A stretch of DNA of 64,000 nt, taken from the NCBI GenBank assembly GCA_902167325.1, contig LR632930.1:1302001-1366000 (forward strand). Direction: 5' to 3'. Under the pieces are notes generated by a model. It ran no database searches, had not been told where the DNA came from, and was given only the letters and a program-made list of their open reading frames with translations. This document shows positions 17,377 to 25,104 of this stretch, piece after piece (position 1 is the first letter of the stretch; every line of letters starts with the position of its first letter). The stretch is from Chitinophaga pinensis (GTDB lineage Bacteria > Bacteroidota > Bacteroidia > Chitinophagales > Chitinophagaceae). The position numbers and the translations under genes were made by a program.

Positions 17377-18150
17377 TTATTGAATACTGTTGATCGTGTC
17401 CAGCATGCCCTGGTGAATATGGCCGTTGGTAGCGAGGATGTGCGGTTGGTAGGGGGAATATGCTTTTCCTTCGAAATCTGTCACTTTCCCGCCTGCTTCC
17501 TGAACGATGAGGTACCCTGCAGCGGAATCCCATGCATTGAGGTGATGCTCCCAGAACCCGTCGAACCGGCCGCAGGCAACCCAGCAAAGGTCGATGGCTG
17601 CGGAGCCAAGGCGGCGTACGGGGAGGCCCTGCTGTACGAACGACTGAAGGGTAGCCATCGGGTTACGGGTGGAGTTTTCGAATTGATAGGGAAAGCCGGT
17701 TACAAGACAGGCATTGGCCAGGTTGGCTTTGGAGGAAACGGAGATTTTACGGTCGTTGAGGGTGGCTCCAAATCCTTTCTGGGCGAAGAAAAGCTCGTTC
17801 ATCACCGGGTTATACACGGCTCCGAGGATCATTTCGCCATCCTGCTCTACCCCGATGCTTACACAGCAGAGGGGGATGCCATGGGCGAAATTTACGGTAC
17901 CATCGATAGGGTCGATGATCCATTTGATATCGGAGGCAGTTTCAAGGGCTCCGGCTTCCTCACTAAGGATAAAATGGTCGGGGTAATCTGCCCTGATAAC
18001 GTTGATGATGGCTTCTTCGGCCTTTTTGTCGGCCTCGGTCACCAGGTCGTTGACCGTACTCTTATGGGAAATCGTGAAAGTACCGTTAAAATATTCCTGC
18101 AAAACTTTTGCCCCGGCTTCTGTAGCTTTGAGTAACGTAGTTTTCAACAT
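17377..18150 (-). CDS. suhB: Inositol monophosphatase family protein
   Basis: A 257-residue Mg2+-dependent, lithium-sensitive-type sugar phosphatase. Metal-site motifs are SEEAG, WIIDPIDGTVNFAHGIP and the late WDSAAGYLIVQEAGG. Homologues dephosphorylate inositol phosphates, fructose-1,6-bisphosphate or PAP, and SuhB also affects rRNA transcription in enterobacteria. The substrate cannot be decided here. It is the first gene of a tight pair with thiL. Confidence 0.9.
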   Translation of the reverse strand: MLKTTLLKATEAGAKVLQEYFNGTFTISHKSTVNDLVTEADKKAEEAIINVIRADYPDHFILSEEAGALETASDIKWIIDPIDGTVNFAHGIPLCCVSIGVEQDGEMILGAVYNPVMNELFFAQKGFGATLNDRKISVSSKANLANACLVTGFPYQFENSTRNPMATLQSFVQQGLPVRRLGSAAIDLCWVACGRFDGFWEHHLNAWDSAAGYLIVQEAGGKVTDFEGKAYSPYQPHILATNGHIHQGMLDTINSIQ

Positions 18151-18235
18151 GGCGCAAATGTACGAAGCTTAGCCAACTTCCCCGAATTACAACGAATTAA
18201 CTATTTTTGCTTTTTAAAACTAGAATCCGCGATTA

Positions 18236-19777
18236 ATGGCCATTATTGGTAACCTTATATCCAGATCCCTGAGAATTAGGAAACAGTTCACTTTTAAACT
18301 GGGGACGCCGCGACAATATCAGATGCAGGTATTGCGCCGGTTGATGGAAAAAGCGAAGCATACGCAGTTCGGCGAACATTATCAATTTGAGGACATCCTG
18401 CATGCCCCCAATTGGGTAACCCGTTTCCGGCAGTCGGTGCCCGTGCATAACTACAACAAGATGCATACCGAGTGGTGGTATAAATGCCTGGAAGGGGTGG
18501 CCAATGTAAGCTGGCCGGAGAAGATCAAATACTTCGCCCTTAGCTCCGGAACATCTGAATCTGCCAGTAAACACATTCCGGTTACACGGGATATGCTGAA
18601 GACAGTGAAAAAGGTAGGTGTAAAGCAGCTATACTCCATGGCTAACTTTAACGTACCACCGAAGTCGTTTACCAAGGGTATACTCATGCTCGGGGGCACT
18701 ACCAGCCTTTTTGAGAAAGGTGATTACTATGAAGGAGATATGAGTGGCATCCAGGCCAAGAATATCCCCAAATGGTTCCGCCGCTTCTATAAGCCCGGCA
18801 ACCAGATTTCCCGTAAGCCCAACTGGGAGCAGCGCATCAAGCTGATCGTACGGAAAGCCCCTCAGTGGGATGTAGGTACGGTTTGCGGTGTGCCTGCCTG
18901 GGTACAGATTGTTCTGGAAGAAATCATCAAATACCATAACGTAAAGCATATCCATGAGATCTGGCCTAACCTGGCCATCTATATCCATGGTGGTGTGAGC
19001 TTCGAACCTTACCGCGACAGTTTCCAGCGCCTGCTGGGCAAGCCCATCACTTTCATTGAGACCTACATGGCCTCTGAAGGTTCTTTCGGCTTCCAGGCGC
19101 GCCCGGGAGTTAAAGGCATTAAGCTGGTACTGAACACAGGTATCTTCTACGAATTCATTCCTTTCAACGAAGAGAATTTTGATGCGGACAGTGAAGTTAA
19201 GCCGAATCCCAAATCATATATGATCCATGAGGTGGTGGAAGATCAGGAGTATGCCGTCATGCTGTCTACCTGCTCAGGTGCGTGGCGTTACCTCATTGGC
19301 GACGTTGTGAAGTTTACCTCCGTGAAAGAGCATGAGATAGTGATTGTGGGTCGTACCAAGCAGTTCCTGAGCCTTGCCGGTGAACATATGAGTATCGATA
19401 ACATGAACAAGGCGATAGATACCGTGCAGAAGAAGCTGGGTATTACTATCCGTGAGTTCACTGTTGCAGGGTTCCCTTATGAGAATCTCTTTGCACACCG
19501 GTGGTACATCGGTACAGATGCTTCCAATGTAGATGCCGCCAAAGTAAGGGAGATCATTGATCAGACACTTAGCGAAGTTAACGACGACTATGCGGTGGAA
19601 AGAACCTCCGCTCTTAAAGACATTTTCGTGGAAATCATGCCCAACGAGGTATTTATCGATTACCTCCGTTGTAAAGGCAAAGAAGGAGCCATGAACAAGT
19701 TCCCACGTGTACTGAAGGGCGAAAAGCTCAAGGACTGGGAACAATTCCTCATCACCAAAGCAGGCGTTAAAGCCTAA
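18236..19777 (+). CDS. GH3 auxin-responsive promoter family protein
   Basis: A 513-residue member of the GH3 group of acyl-adenylate-forming enzymes. The N-terminal region has FALSSGTSESASKHIPVT, the adenylate-forming SSGT loop. Further in are ETYMASEGSFGFQ and the YRYLIGDVVKF-like segment WRYLIGDVVKFTS, followed by a C-terminal subdomain. Plant GH3 enzymes conjugate amino acids to jasmonate or auxin. Bacterial relatives are common in Bacteroidota but have no settled substrate. The LysE-type exporter follows 11 bp later, so the pair is probably co-transcribed. This raises the possibility of amino-acid conjugate handling, which is inference. Confidence 0.9.
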   Translation: MAIIGNLISRSLRIRKQFTFKLGTPRQYQMQVLRRLMEKAKHTQFGEHYQFEDILHAPNWVTRFRQSVPVHNYNKMHTEWWYKCLEGVANVSWPEKIKYFALSSGTSESASKHIPVTRDMLKTVKKVGVKQLYSMANFNVPPKSFTKGILMLGGTTSLFEKGDYYEGDMSGIQAKNIPKWFRRFYKPGNQISRKPNWEQRIKLIVRKAPQWDVGTVCGVPAWVQIVLEEIIKYHNVKHIHEIWPNLAIYIHGGVSFEPYRDSFQRLLGKPITFIETYMASEGSFGFQARPGVKGIKLVLNTGIFYEFIPFNEENFDADSEVKPNPKSYMIHEVVEDQEYAVMLSTCSGAWRYLIGDVVKFTSVKEHEIVIVGRTKQFLSLAGEHMSIDNMNKAIDTVQKKLGITIREFTVAGFPYENLFAHRWYIGTDASNVDAAKVREIIDQTLSEVNDDYAVERTSALKDIFVEIMPNEVFIDYLRCKGKEGAMNKFPRVLKGEKLKDWEQFLITKAGVKA

Positions 19778-19788
19778 GCGTTTCGGGA

Positions 19789-20427
19789 ATGACTGCCGCC
19801 ATTATCGCAGGGTTAGGTTTAGGCGTGTTTTTATCGGTCTCGGTAGGACCGGTGATTTTCGCTATCATTAAGTACAGCATCAGCAACGGATGGCGTGCGG
19901 GGATTAGTTTTGCCCTCGGCGTCTCCGCCAGTGATATTATGTTTGTACTGCTGGGGAATCTTGCATCATCTTTTATCAGCAATTTAGGGAGCCATACCCG
20001 GATCATTGGAATCAGCGGAGGAATCCTCCTCATATGCATGGGTGTATATGGCCTGTTCTTTAAGAAGGTAAGGCTTACCACAGGCGATGAGCGTCCGGAA
20101 ATGTTCCGTACACGCGATTATGCCAAGATCTGGTTAGGGGGCTTCCTCATGAATACCCTTAACCCGGGAGTGATCCTGTTCTGGCTGGGCGTATGTGTGG
20201 CCAATGCCCCGCTGGATGTCAGTTACCGGGTTACCATGTACAGCGTTTGCTTATTGTTTGTGCTGGCAGCCGATGTTCTCAAAGTATTCGTATCCGACAA
20301 AATCCGTCATAAACTCACACTTACCAATGTACACTGGCTCAACCGCATAGCCGGTGTCTGCATGATCATCTTCGGCCTTGCACTGTTATACCAGGTGCTC
20401 TTTGGCGGAGGGGATTTTTCTCACTAG
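19789..20427 (+). CDS. LysE/RhtB family amino-acid exporter
   Basis: A 212-residue inner-membrane protein with about six hydrophobic segments. The N-terminal LGLGVFLSVSVGPVIFAIIKYSISNGWRAG carries the GP motif and charged loop typical of LysE-type translocators. The NTLNPGVILFWLG segment is also family-typical. Homologues export basic or hydrophobic amino acids. The substrate is not predictable. It lies downstream of the GH3 gene and ends before a strong terminator. Confidence 0.9.
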   Translation: MTAAIIAGLGLGVFLSVSVGPVIFAIIKYSISNGWRAGISFALGVSASDIMFVLLGNLASSFISNLGSHTRIIGISGGILLICMGVYGLFFKKVRLTTGDERPEMFRTRDYAKIWLGGFLMNTLNPGVILFWLGVCVANAPLDVSYRVTMYSVCLLFVLAADVLKVFVSDKIRHKLTLTNVHWLNRIAGVCMIIFGLALLYQVLFGGGDFSH

Positions 20428-20443
20428 TAATTCACGTATTTGT

Positions 20444-20485
20444 TTTAAAGGTGTGCAATCAAACTGTTGCATGCACACCTTTAAA
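20444..20485. terminator. Large hairpin terminator after the LysE-type gene
   Basis: A perfect 14-bp stem TTTAAAGGTGTGCA/TGCACACCTTTAAA encloses a 14-nt loop. The AT ends make it usable in both directions. Confidence 0.7.
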
Positions 20486-20532
20486 TTGCATAGCATCAGG
20501 GACAGCAGGAGGTGCAAATACTTTTTTAGTAT

Positions 20533-20717
20533 TTAGCGGTGAGGATGTTTGGCTGCAAATTTAATCGCCTCTTCCCTTTTTCGTTTAAAGAATGGATGGT
20601 TGCTGGAATCAGGAAAATAATCATTTGGCATTATTTTGTCATTTACAGATTCTCTTTCCATCCATTTTTAAGATCAAACGGTTCCTGATTTTCTTGCTTC
20701 TTTGTTTCTTTTTTCAT
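20533..20717 (-). pseudogene. Small gene split by an A-run length change
   Basis: On the minus strand an ATG at 20717 opens a 24-residue Lys/Gln-rich peptide that stops at 20643. An overlapping frame from ATG 20661 to 20533 continues as a 42-residue polar peptide ending KREEAIKFAAKHPHR. The two join smoothly if the A5 run near 20666-20670 is two bases shorter, giving a protein of about 60 residues. It follows the broken DUF6934 gene on the same strand. I do not recognise it. Two short independent peptides are an alternative. Confidence 0.3.
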
Positions 20718-20779
20718 GATTTAATTTGTTTTTGCGTATACAAGTATCACAAGCATTTATTGACGTAACAGCATCCATT

Positions 20780-21216
20780 TCATTTGACCTTAGTTTTTGT
20801 GATTAATGATAATGCTGAGTAGTTCTCGTTGCTGTCAAAGTTTTTCCATTCATTATCTTTTAAACCCTGAACAGCATAATTTTCCCGAATTCTAAGTAAA
20901 TGCTGTACTACTTTAATCTGATATAATCTTGTTCTCGATGTAGTAATGCCACGGGCTTCAATTCTTGTATCCGGAAAAGCATAATTGCCTTGGCCACGGT
21001 AGCAAGAATTTTATCACGATCATTATTATTACTCCGTGCTATATCATCCAATGTTTGATTTGCATTTTTCCAGTTGCCAAAGGCCAGGTTAAACTGGTTT
21101 TGATCACAACATTGAAATTCAATTCGTTTCAATATCTGCCCTTTCGGACCCTCACTTATAAAAGTATGTGTTAACAAATCTTCAGATGAAATCACCGGAT
21201 AAGAATCCAGGTTCAT
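20780..21216 (-). pseudogene. DUF6934 family protein gene, frameshifted
   Basis: The first 80 residues or so (MNLDSYPVISSEDLLTHTFI..., NDRDKILATVAKAI) match the DUF6934 family of unknown function, seen mainly in Chitinophagaceae relatives. The open frame then derails and stops at 20908. In the next frame the expected C-terminus is intact: FPDTRIEARGITTSRTRLYQ and on to a stop at 20780. Adding one T to the T4 run near 20973-20980 restores a protein of about 145 residues. The lesion could be a real mutation, programmed slippage or a sequencing error. A second homopolymer lesion affects the small gene just downstream. Confidence 0.6.
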
Positions 21217-21392
21217 AAAACAATGGCTTAAATAATTATCAAGCAGGTTAACAATTCAAATATCCGGTAAAGAATCTTCCCGGCATAAAAATGCATCTCC
21301 GGAAATCGGAGATCAATATCAGTGTGGGCACATGTTTGAGGCTTGTATTACGCAGTGAGAAAGGAACTCCGTCAAATCGGAAATCCTGATAT

Positions 21393-21421
21393 AAAAAAAG
21401 GCCGCAATGTATGCGGCCTTT
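21393..21421 (-). terminator. Terminator after the 2-oxoacid oxidoreductase beta gene
   Basis: On the minus strand the GGCCGC/GCGGCC stem has a 7-nt loop and is followed by a run of seven T. It lies 23 bp past the stop codon. Confidence 0.85.
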
Positions 21422-21443
21422 GATATAATAACTCGTGAATGTA

Positions 21444-22481
21444 TTAAGCGATCGTCCAGGTTTCATTACCTGCCAGGAGCTTATCGAGGCTGCCGGGGCC
21501 ACGCTTTGCAGTGGCTTCTTCCAGCTGGGCGGCCATGATATCGTCGTAGGTAGGACGGAAGATCTGGTAAAACACCCCAAACGGACGGGGCAGGTGCCCT
21601 TCGATCCGGGCATCGTCGAACATACGGGTGAGAATCTGTGCTTTGCCGAAATCCTGTTCGTCGTGAATCCACAGGTCGGAAGTGCTGAACTGTCCTTCGT
21701 TGAGGTCAACCTCTACAGGCTTATGCCCGTCGAGGCGAACGCCGAGGTTCTTTTGTGCACCAAAGATCAGCGGCTGGCCCTGCTCTACGAACAGGGTATT
21801 GTCTGCCTTGCTGGACTTTTCTGTAAACACTTCAAAAGCGCCATCGTTGAAGATGTTGCAATTCTGGTAGATTTCGAGGAAAGAGGCACCCTTGTGCGCA
21901 TGGCTGCGTTTCAGCATCTCCTGGAGGTGCTTGGGATCGCGGTCCATACTGCGGGCAATGAAAGTAGCGTCTGCCCCAAGTGCAAGTGCCATGGGATTGA
22001 ATGGATGGTCGATACTGCCGTATGGAGTGCTCTTGGTGACTTTATTGGTTTCTGAAGTTGGAGAGTATTGCCCTTTGGTAAGTCCGTAAATCTGGTTGTT
22101 GAACAGCATGATGTTCACATCGAAATTACGGCGCAGGAGGTGGATGGTGTGGTTACCGCCGATGGAAAGCCCGTCGCCGTCGCCTGTCACGATCCAAACG
22201 CTCAGCTCAGGCCGGGTGGCCTTGAGACCGGAGGCGATTGCCGTGGCGCGCCCGTGGATCGAGTGCATGCCATAAGTGTTCATGTAATATGGAAAACGGG
22301 AAGAGCATCCGATACCGGATACTATCACGATGTTTTCACGGGGTATGCCCAGTCCGGGCATAATGGTTTGCACCTGTTTTAATATGGAATAATCCCCGCA
22401 ACCCGGGCACCAGCGAACTTCCTGGTCGGTTGCAAAATCTTTTGCCGTTAATGGCTGCGGAGAAGCAGTAGCTGTTGACAT
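21444..22481 (-). CDS. korB: 2-oxoacid:ferredoxin oxidoreductase, beta subunit
   Basis: A 345-residue thiamine-diphosphate-binding subunit of a 2-oxoglutarate (or related 2-oxoacid) ferredoxin oxidoreductase. The N-terminal WCPGCGDYSIL holds Cys25 and Cys28, ligands of the [4Fe-4S] cluster in this family. The ThDP motif GDGDGLSIGGNH with the LFNNQIYGLTKGQ segment follows, then a beta-specific C-terminal extension. An upstream Met in frame (22538) overlaps the previous gene; the ATG at 22481 fits homologues. The alpha subunit is not adjacent, which is unusual. The gene follows an AhpD-like gene by 32 bp. Confidence 0.92.
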   Translation of the reverse strand: MSTATASPQPLTAKDFATDQEVRWCPGCGDYSILKQVQTIMPGLGIPRENIVIVSGIGCSSRFPYYMNTYGMHSIHGRATAIASGLKATRPELSVWIVTGDGDGLSIGGNHTIHLLRRNFDVNIMLFNNQIYGLTKGQYSPTSETNKVTKSTPYGSIDHPFNPMALALGADATFIARSMDRDPKHLQEMLKRSHAHKGASFLEIYQNCNIFNDGAFEVFTEKSSKADNTLFVEQGQPLIFGAQKNLGVRLDGHKPVEVDLNEGQFSTSDLWIHDEQDFGKAQILTRMFDDARIEGHLPRPFGVFYQIFRPTYDDIMAAQLEEATAKRGPGSLDKLLAGNETWTIA

Positions 22482-22513
22482 TGATTTGTATATATAAAGT
22501 TTGGAATGTAAAG

Positions 22514-22858
22514 TTACGAATTGATCAGTTCTTCCCAATATTCCGCCGCGCGCCGCGTGTGAGGAATTACAATTGTGCCGCCTACGATATTGGCCACCGC
22601 AAAAACCTCATACAATTCCTGTGTGGAAACTTCCTGCTCATGGCACTTTCCCAGATGATATTTGATGCAATCGTCGCAGCGGAGTACCATAGAAGCCACC
22701 AGGCCGAGCAATTCCTTGGTTTTCACAGACAAGGCACCTTCTGCATAGGTATTTGTATCCAGGTTGAACAGTCGGTTGATCACCAGGTTCTGCTTTCCAA
22801 GGATTACTTCATTCATTTTGCTCCGGTATGCGTCAAACTCTTCTACCAGTTGGCTCAT
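22514..22858 (-). CDS. Carboxymuconolactone decarboxylase/AhpD family protein
   Basis: A 114-residue helical protein of the AhpD/CMD fold. The redox motif CDDCIKYHL (Cys-x2-Cys-x3-His) is the catalytic signature of AhpD-type thiol peroxidase partners, so a thiol-redox role is more likely than decarboxylation. It precedes korB by 32 bp and is probably co-transcribed. It could protect the oxygen-sensitive iron-sulphur enzyme, which is inference. The promoter region carries a two-palindrome module. Confidence 0.85.
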   Translation of the reverse strand: MSQLVEEFDAYRSKMNEVILGKQNLVINRLFNLDTNTYAEGALSVKTKELLGLVASMVLRCDDCIKYHLGKCHEQEVSTQELYEVFAVANIVGGTIVIPHTRRAAEYWEELINS

Positions 22859-22919
22859 AAGATCATATTTATCAACGGATAAGGTTAAAGATACGAAATA
22901 TCCCTTTCCCGCTGTTCAG

Positions 22920-22991
22920 CAAAGATAGTGATTAATCTACTAATATAGTAGGGTATATGTTCCCGGGGAAAAATACTCACTTGTGGGTATT
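22920..22991 (-). promoter_or_regulatory. Promoter with two-palindrome regulatory module upstream of AhpD-like gene and korB
   Basis: On the minus strand the order is palindrome B (22972-22991, AATAC(C/T)CAC arms with one mismatch and TT centre), 20 nt, then palindrome A (22937-22951, CTACTA/TAGTAG arms). A good -7 element TATCTTTG follows at 22920-22927. Palindrome A covers the place of the -33 box, so a regulator bound there should control the promoter. The same A/B arrangement recurs at 51809-51860. Confidence 0.5.
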
Positions 22992-23010
22992 GCCGCCCTC
23001 CTGTCAATTG

Positions 23011-23064
23011 GGCACCTTTGTAATGTGGTGCCGGTTTTAGTCCGGGCCAGAAAGCCCGGCCCCT
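23011..23064. other. Two adjacent hairpins in the 22859-23229 gap
   Basis: GGCACC/GGTGCC (23011-23016 and 23027-23032) and CCGGGC/GCCCGG (23042-23047 and 23054-23059, then CCCCTTTT) form two stable stems 9 bp apart. No gene runs into them on the plus strand, so they may be a terminator remnant or part of an RNA. The remainder of the gap up to 23229 shows nothing else. Confidence 0.3.
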
Positions 23065-23229
23065 TTTCCCGGTTTACAATTAACAAGACATGAGACATTA
23101 ACCGCCTTACGGCGAGGACGCATACGTGTTAACATTAACCACTGCATCCCGCGCAAAGAATCGTTCTGGATATGGAAATACCTTCACTGGTATTACATGG
23201 CTCCCTCTGCGGGGGCCATTTCTGTTATA

Positions 23230-25011
23230 TCATGGGGTTAATCCCACGGTGTTTTTAGTTGATCCGGCATATCCTTCTTCCACAAAATCTTTAATCCCTT
23301 CCACGATCTTCTCTGCCATGCTCCTGCGGAAGCCCGGGTCGAGGATCTTCATTTCATCTTCCGGGTTGCTCAGGAACAGGGTTTCCACCAATACGTTGGG
23401 GTATTCGGTAGGGCTGTTCAGTGCAAAATTGAAACTGCCTACGTTCCCGAATTCTTTCAGGCCCAATTCTAACAGGCGTTTATAAATGTGCTGGCTCAGC
23501 GGCCGGAAGCCGATATGTTTGTAGTAGGTGCTGGTGCCCTGAATACGGATGGGGTCTGCTGAGGAATTCAGGTGAATGCTTACCAGCAGATCAGGGTCTT
23601 TATCCCGGTACGACACAACGCGGTAGCCATTGTCTACATAAGAATCATTCACACGGGTCATCACCACGCGTGCACCGGCCTGCTGAAGGGCCTGCTGCAG
23701 TGCTACTGACACGGCCAGTGCCATTTCTTTTTCATATACCCCAGTTGGTCCCTGCGCACCCAGGTTTCTCCCTCCGTGGCCTGCATCTACTGCGATGGTA
23801 AGGTTACCGAGGCCCGGTTTTGTGGGGGGGCGCTTCACCTTTACGGTTAGTATGTTACCGTTGTAATACACCTGATGGCCCCAGTGCTGGGTGTGCTTCA
23901 GTTCAATCACCACGCGCAGGATATCATCTTCCGGTTGTTCGTAATACACGTTTTTAATGGCTTGGGTATTTTCCAGCTGGGTGATCCAGTTGGTATTGGA
24001 CGTTGCGCCGAAAATGTCTATCACGATGCGTGCCGGATCATTTTGCTGAATGGTGCGGTAAGGTAGTTTTGTGTTGAGGCCAACTGTCACGTAATCGAAA
24101 CGGTCATCTCCCCATACCCGCCACGACCCTGTGAGGGATGTTGGCGGAAAGGTACCTGCCGGCTGAAGCTTCACAAATTCCTGCGGGATCCAGGCGCTGA
24201 GGGTTTTGGACAACTGCACACGGTAATCTCCATCTGCTTTGCCGGTAATATTGAGTACCACGCCGGTGTCCAGACTACCCATGCGGGCACCGCCCAGCCG
24301 GTCTTCCCCCAATCCGTATTTGAGGATAGGATCGTCGCCGGTAGTTTTGCCCACCAGTGGCTGAGCCTGCGGATCACGCAGTGTGAAAATATTAGGGGTA
24401 AAACGGTTGATGCGTGTGCCTTCGAATTCGAGTGATACGGACAGCTGTTTACCCTGAATGAGCGGGTCGCCACACTGCACGGTATAAGTGCCCTGGTAGA
24501 TGCCGGGCATGGTTTGGTGATCGCTGACGGGAAGTTCACTGAGGGTGATGGCATCGCCCAGCTTCACGGTGCCGCCGGGGATGGCTTTCACCCTGATCCG
24601 GATAATATCGCCGGGGGCAACGGTAAGGTTGCCTGCGGGGAATGTTTGAATAGAAGCAATACTAACGCTGGAAACGGGCTGAGGTGCCTGGGGGATGTTG
24701 TAGCTGTACCAAACGGAGCGCTGTAAAGAGTCGCCATTGGGGCCAACGGATTTCAATATAAATTCATTACCGCCTTCCTTCAGGTTCACTTCAATTGCGA
24801 AAGCGCCGGTGGGATAAACTTTCTGAGGTGCATCGTTGACAAATACCTGGCACGATTTGCAGGTTGCTCCAACGAGAAATTGCCTTTGGGCAGATACGCT
24901 GTTATTAGATTTTCCCGGCTGGGTAAGGCGCAGAAAGCTTTTCTCCTGAGCCAGAGCAGGTGCGGCAATACAGGCCGCAAGCAGCAGACTCCCTAATTTC
25001 CGTTTCGACAT
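23230..25011 (-). CDS. N-acetylmuramoyl-L-alanine amidase with AMIN domain
   Basis: A 593-residue exported protein that cleaves the amide between MurNAc and L-Ala in peptidoglycan. A signal peptide ends near PALAQ (residue 21-22). The middle contains Ig-like and SH3-like stretches and an AMIN domain (about 295-390) for envelope targeting. The amidase_3 domain (about 400-580) has zinc motifs VDAGHGG, a following Glu in VYEKEM, SIHLNSS, and the catalytic Glu in VLVETLFLSN. It is longer than simple AmiC-type enzymes because of the N-terminal modules. It stands alone between two gaps. Confidence 0.9.
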   Translation of the reverse strand: MSKRKLGSLLLAACIAAPALAQEKSFLRLTQPGKSNNSVSAQRQFLVGATCKSCQVFVNDAPQKVYPTGAFAIEVNLKEGGNEFILKSVGPNGDSLQRSVWYSYNIPQAPQPVSSVSIASIQTFPAGNLTVAPGDIIRIRVKAIPGGTVKLGDAITLSELPVSDHQTMPGIYQGTYTVQCGDPLIQGKQLSVSLEFEGTRINRFTPNIFTLRDPQAQPLVGKTTGDDPILKYGLGEDRLGGARMGSLDTGVVLNITGKADGDYRVQLSKTLSAWIPQEFVKLQPAGTFPPTSLTGSWRVWGDDRFDYVTVGLNTKLPYRTIQQNDPARIVIDIFGATSNTNWITQLENTQAIKNVYYEQPEDDILRVVIELKHTQHWGHQVYYNGNILTVKVKRPPTKPGLGNLTIAVDAGHGGRNLGAQGPTGVYEKEMALAVSVALQQALQQAGARVVMTRVNDSYVDNGYRVVSYRDKDPDLLVSIHLNSSADPIRIQGTSTYYKHIGFRPLSQHIYKRLLELGLKEFGNVGSFNFALNSPTEYPNVLVETLFLSNPEDEMKILDPGFRRSMAEKIVEGIKDFVEEGYAGSTKNTVGLTP

Positions 25012-25104
25012 AGCGCTGGTTAAAGTCCAAAAAAAACAAGGAACAAGCAGTGTGCCTGTTCCTTGTAAAGTTATCTAATTCAATTGTTAACGGGTTGCCG
25101 CTCC

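Noticed and set aside
17164..18135. Open frame of 323 codons on the plus strand
   Set aside because: It lies antisense to thiL and the inositol monophosphatase gene and shows no recognisable motif.
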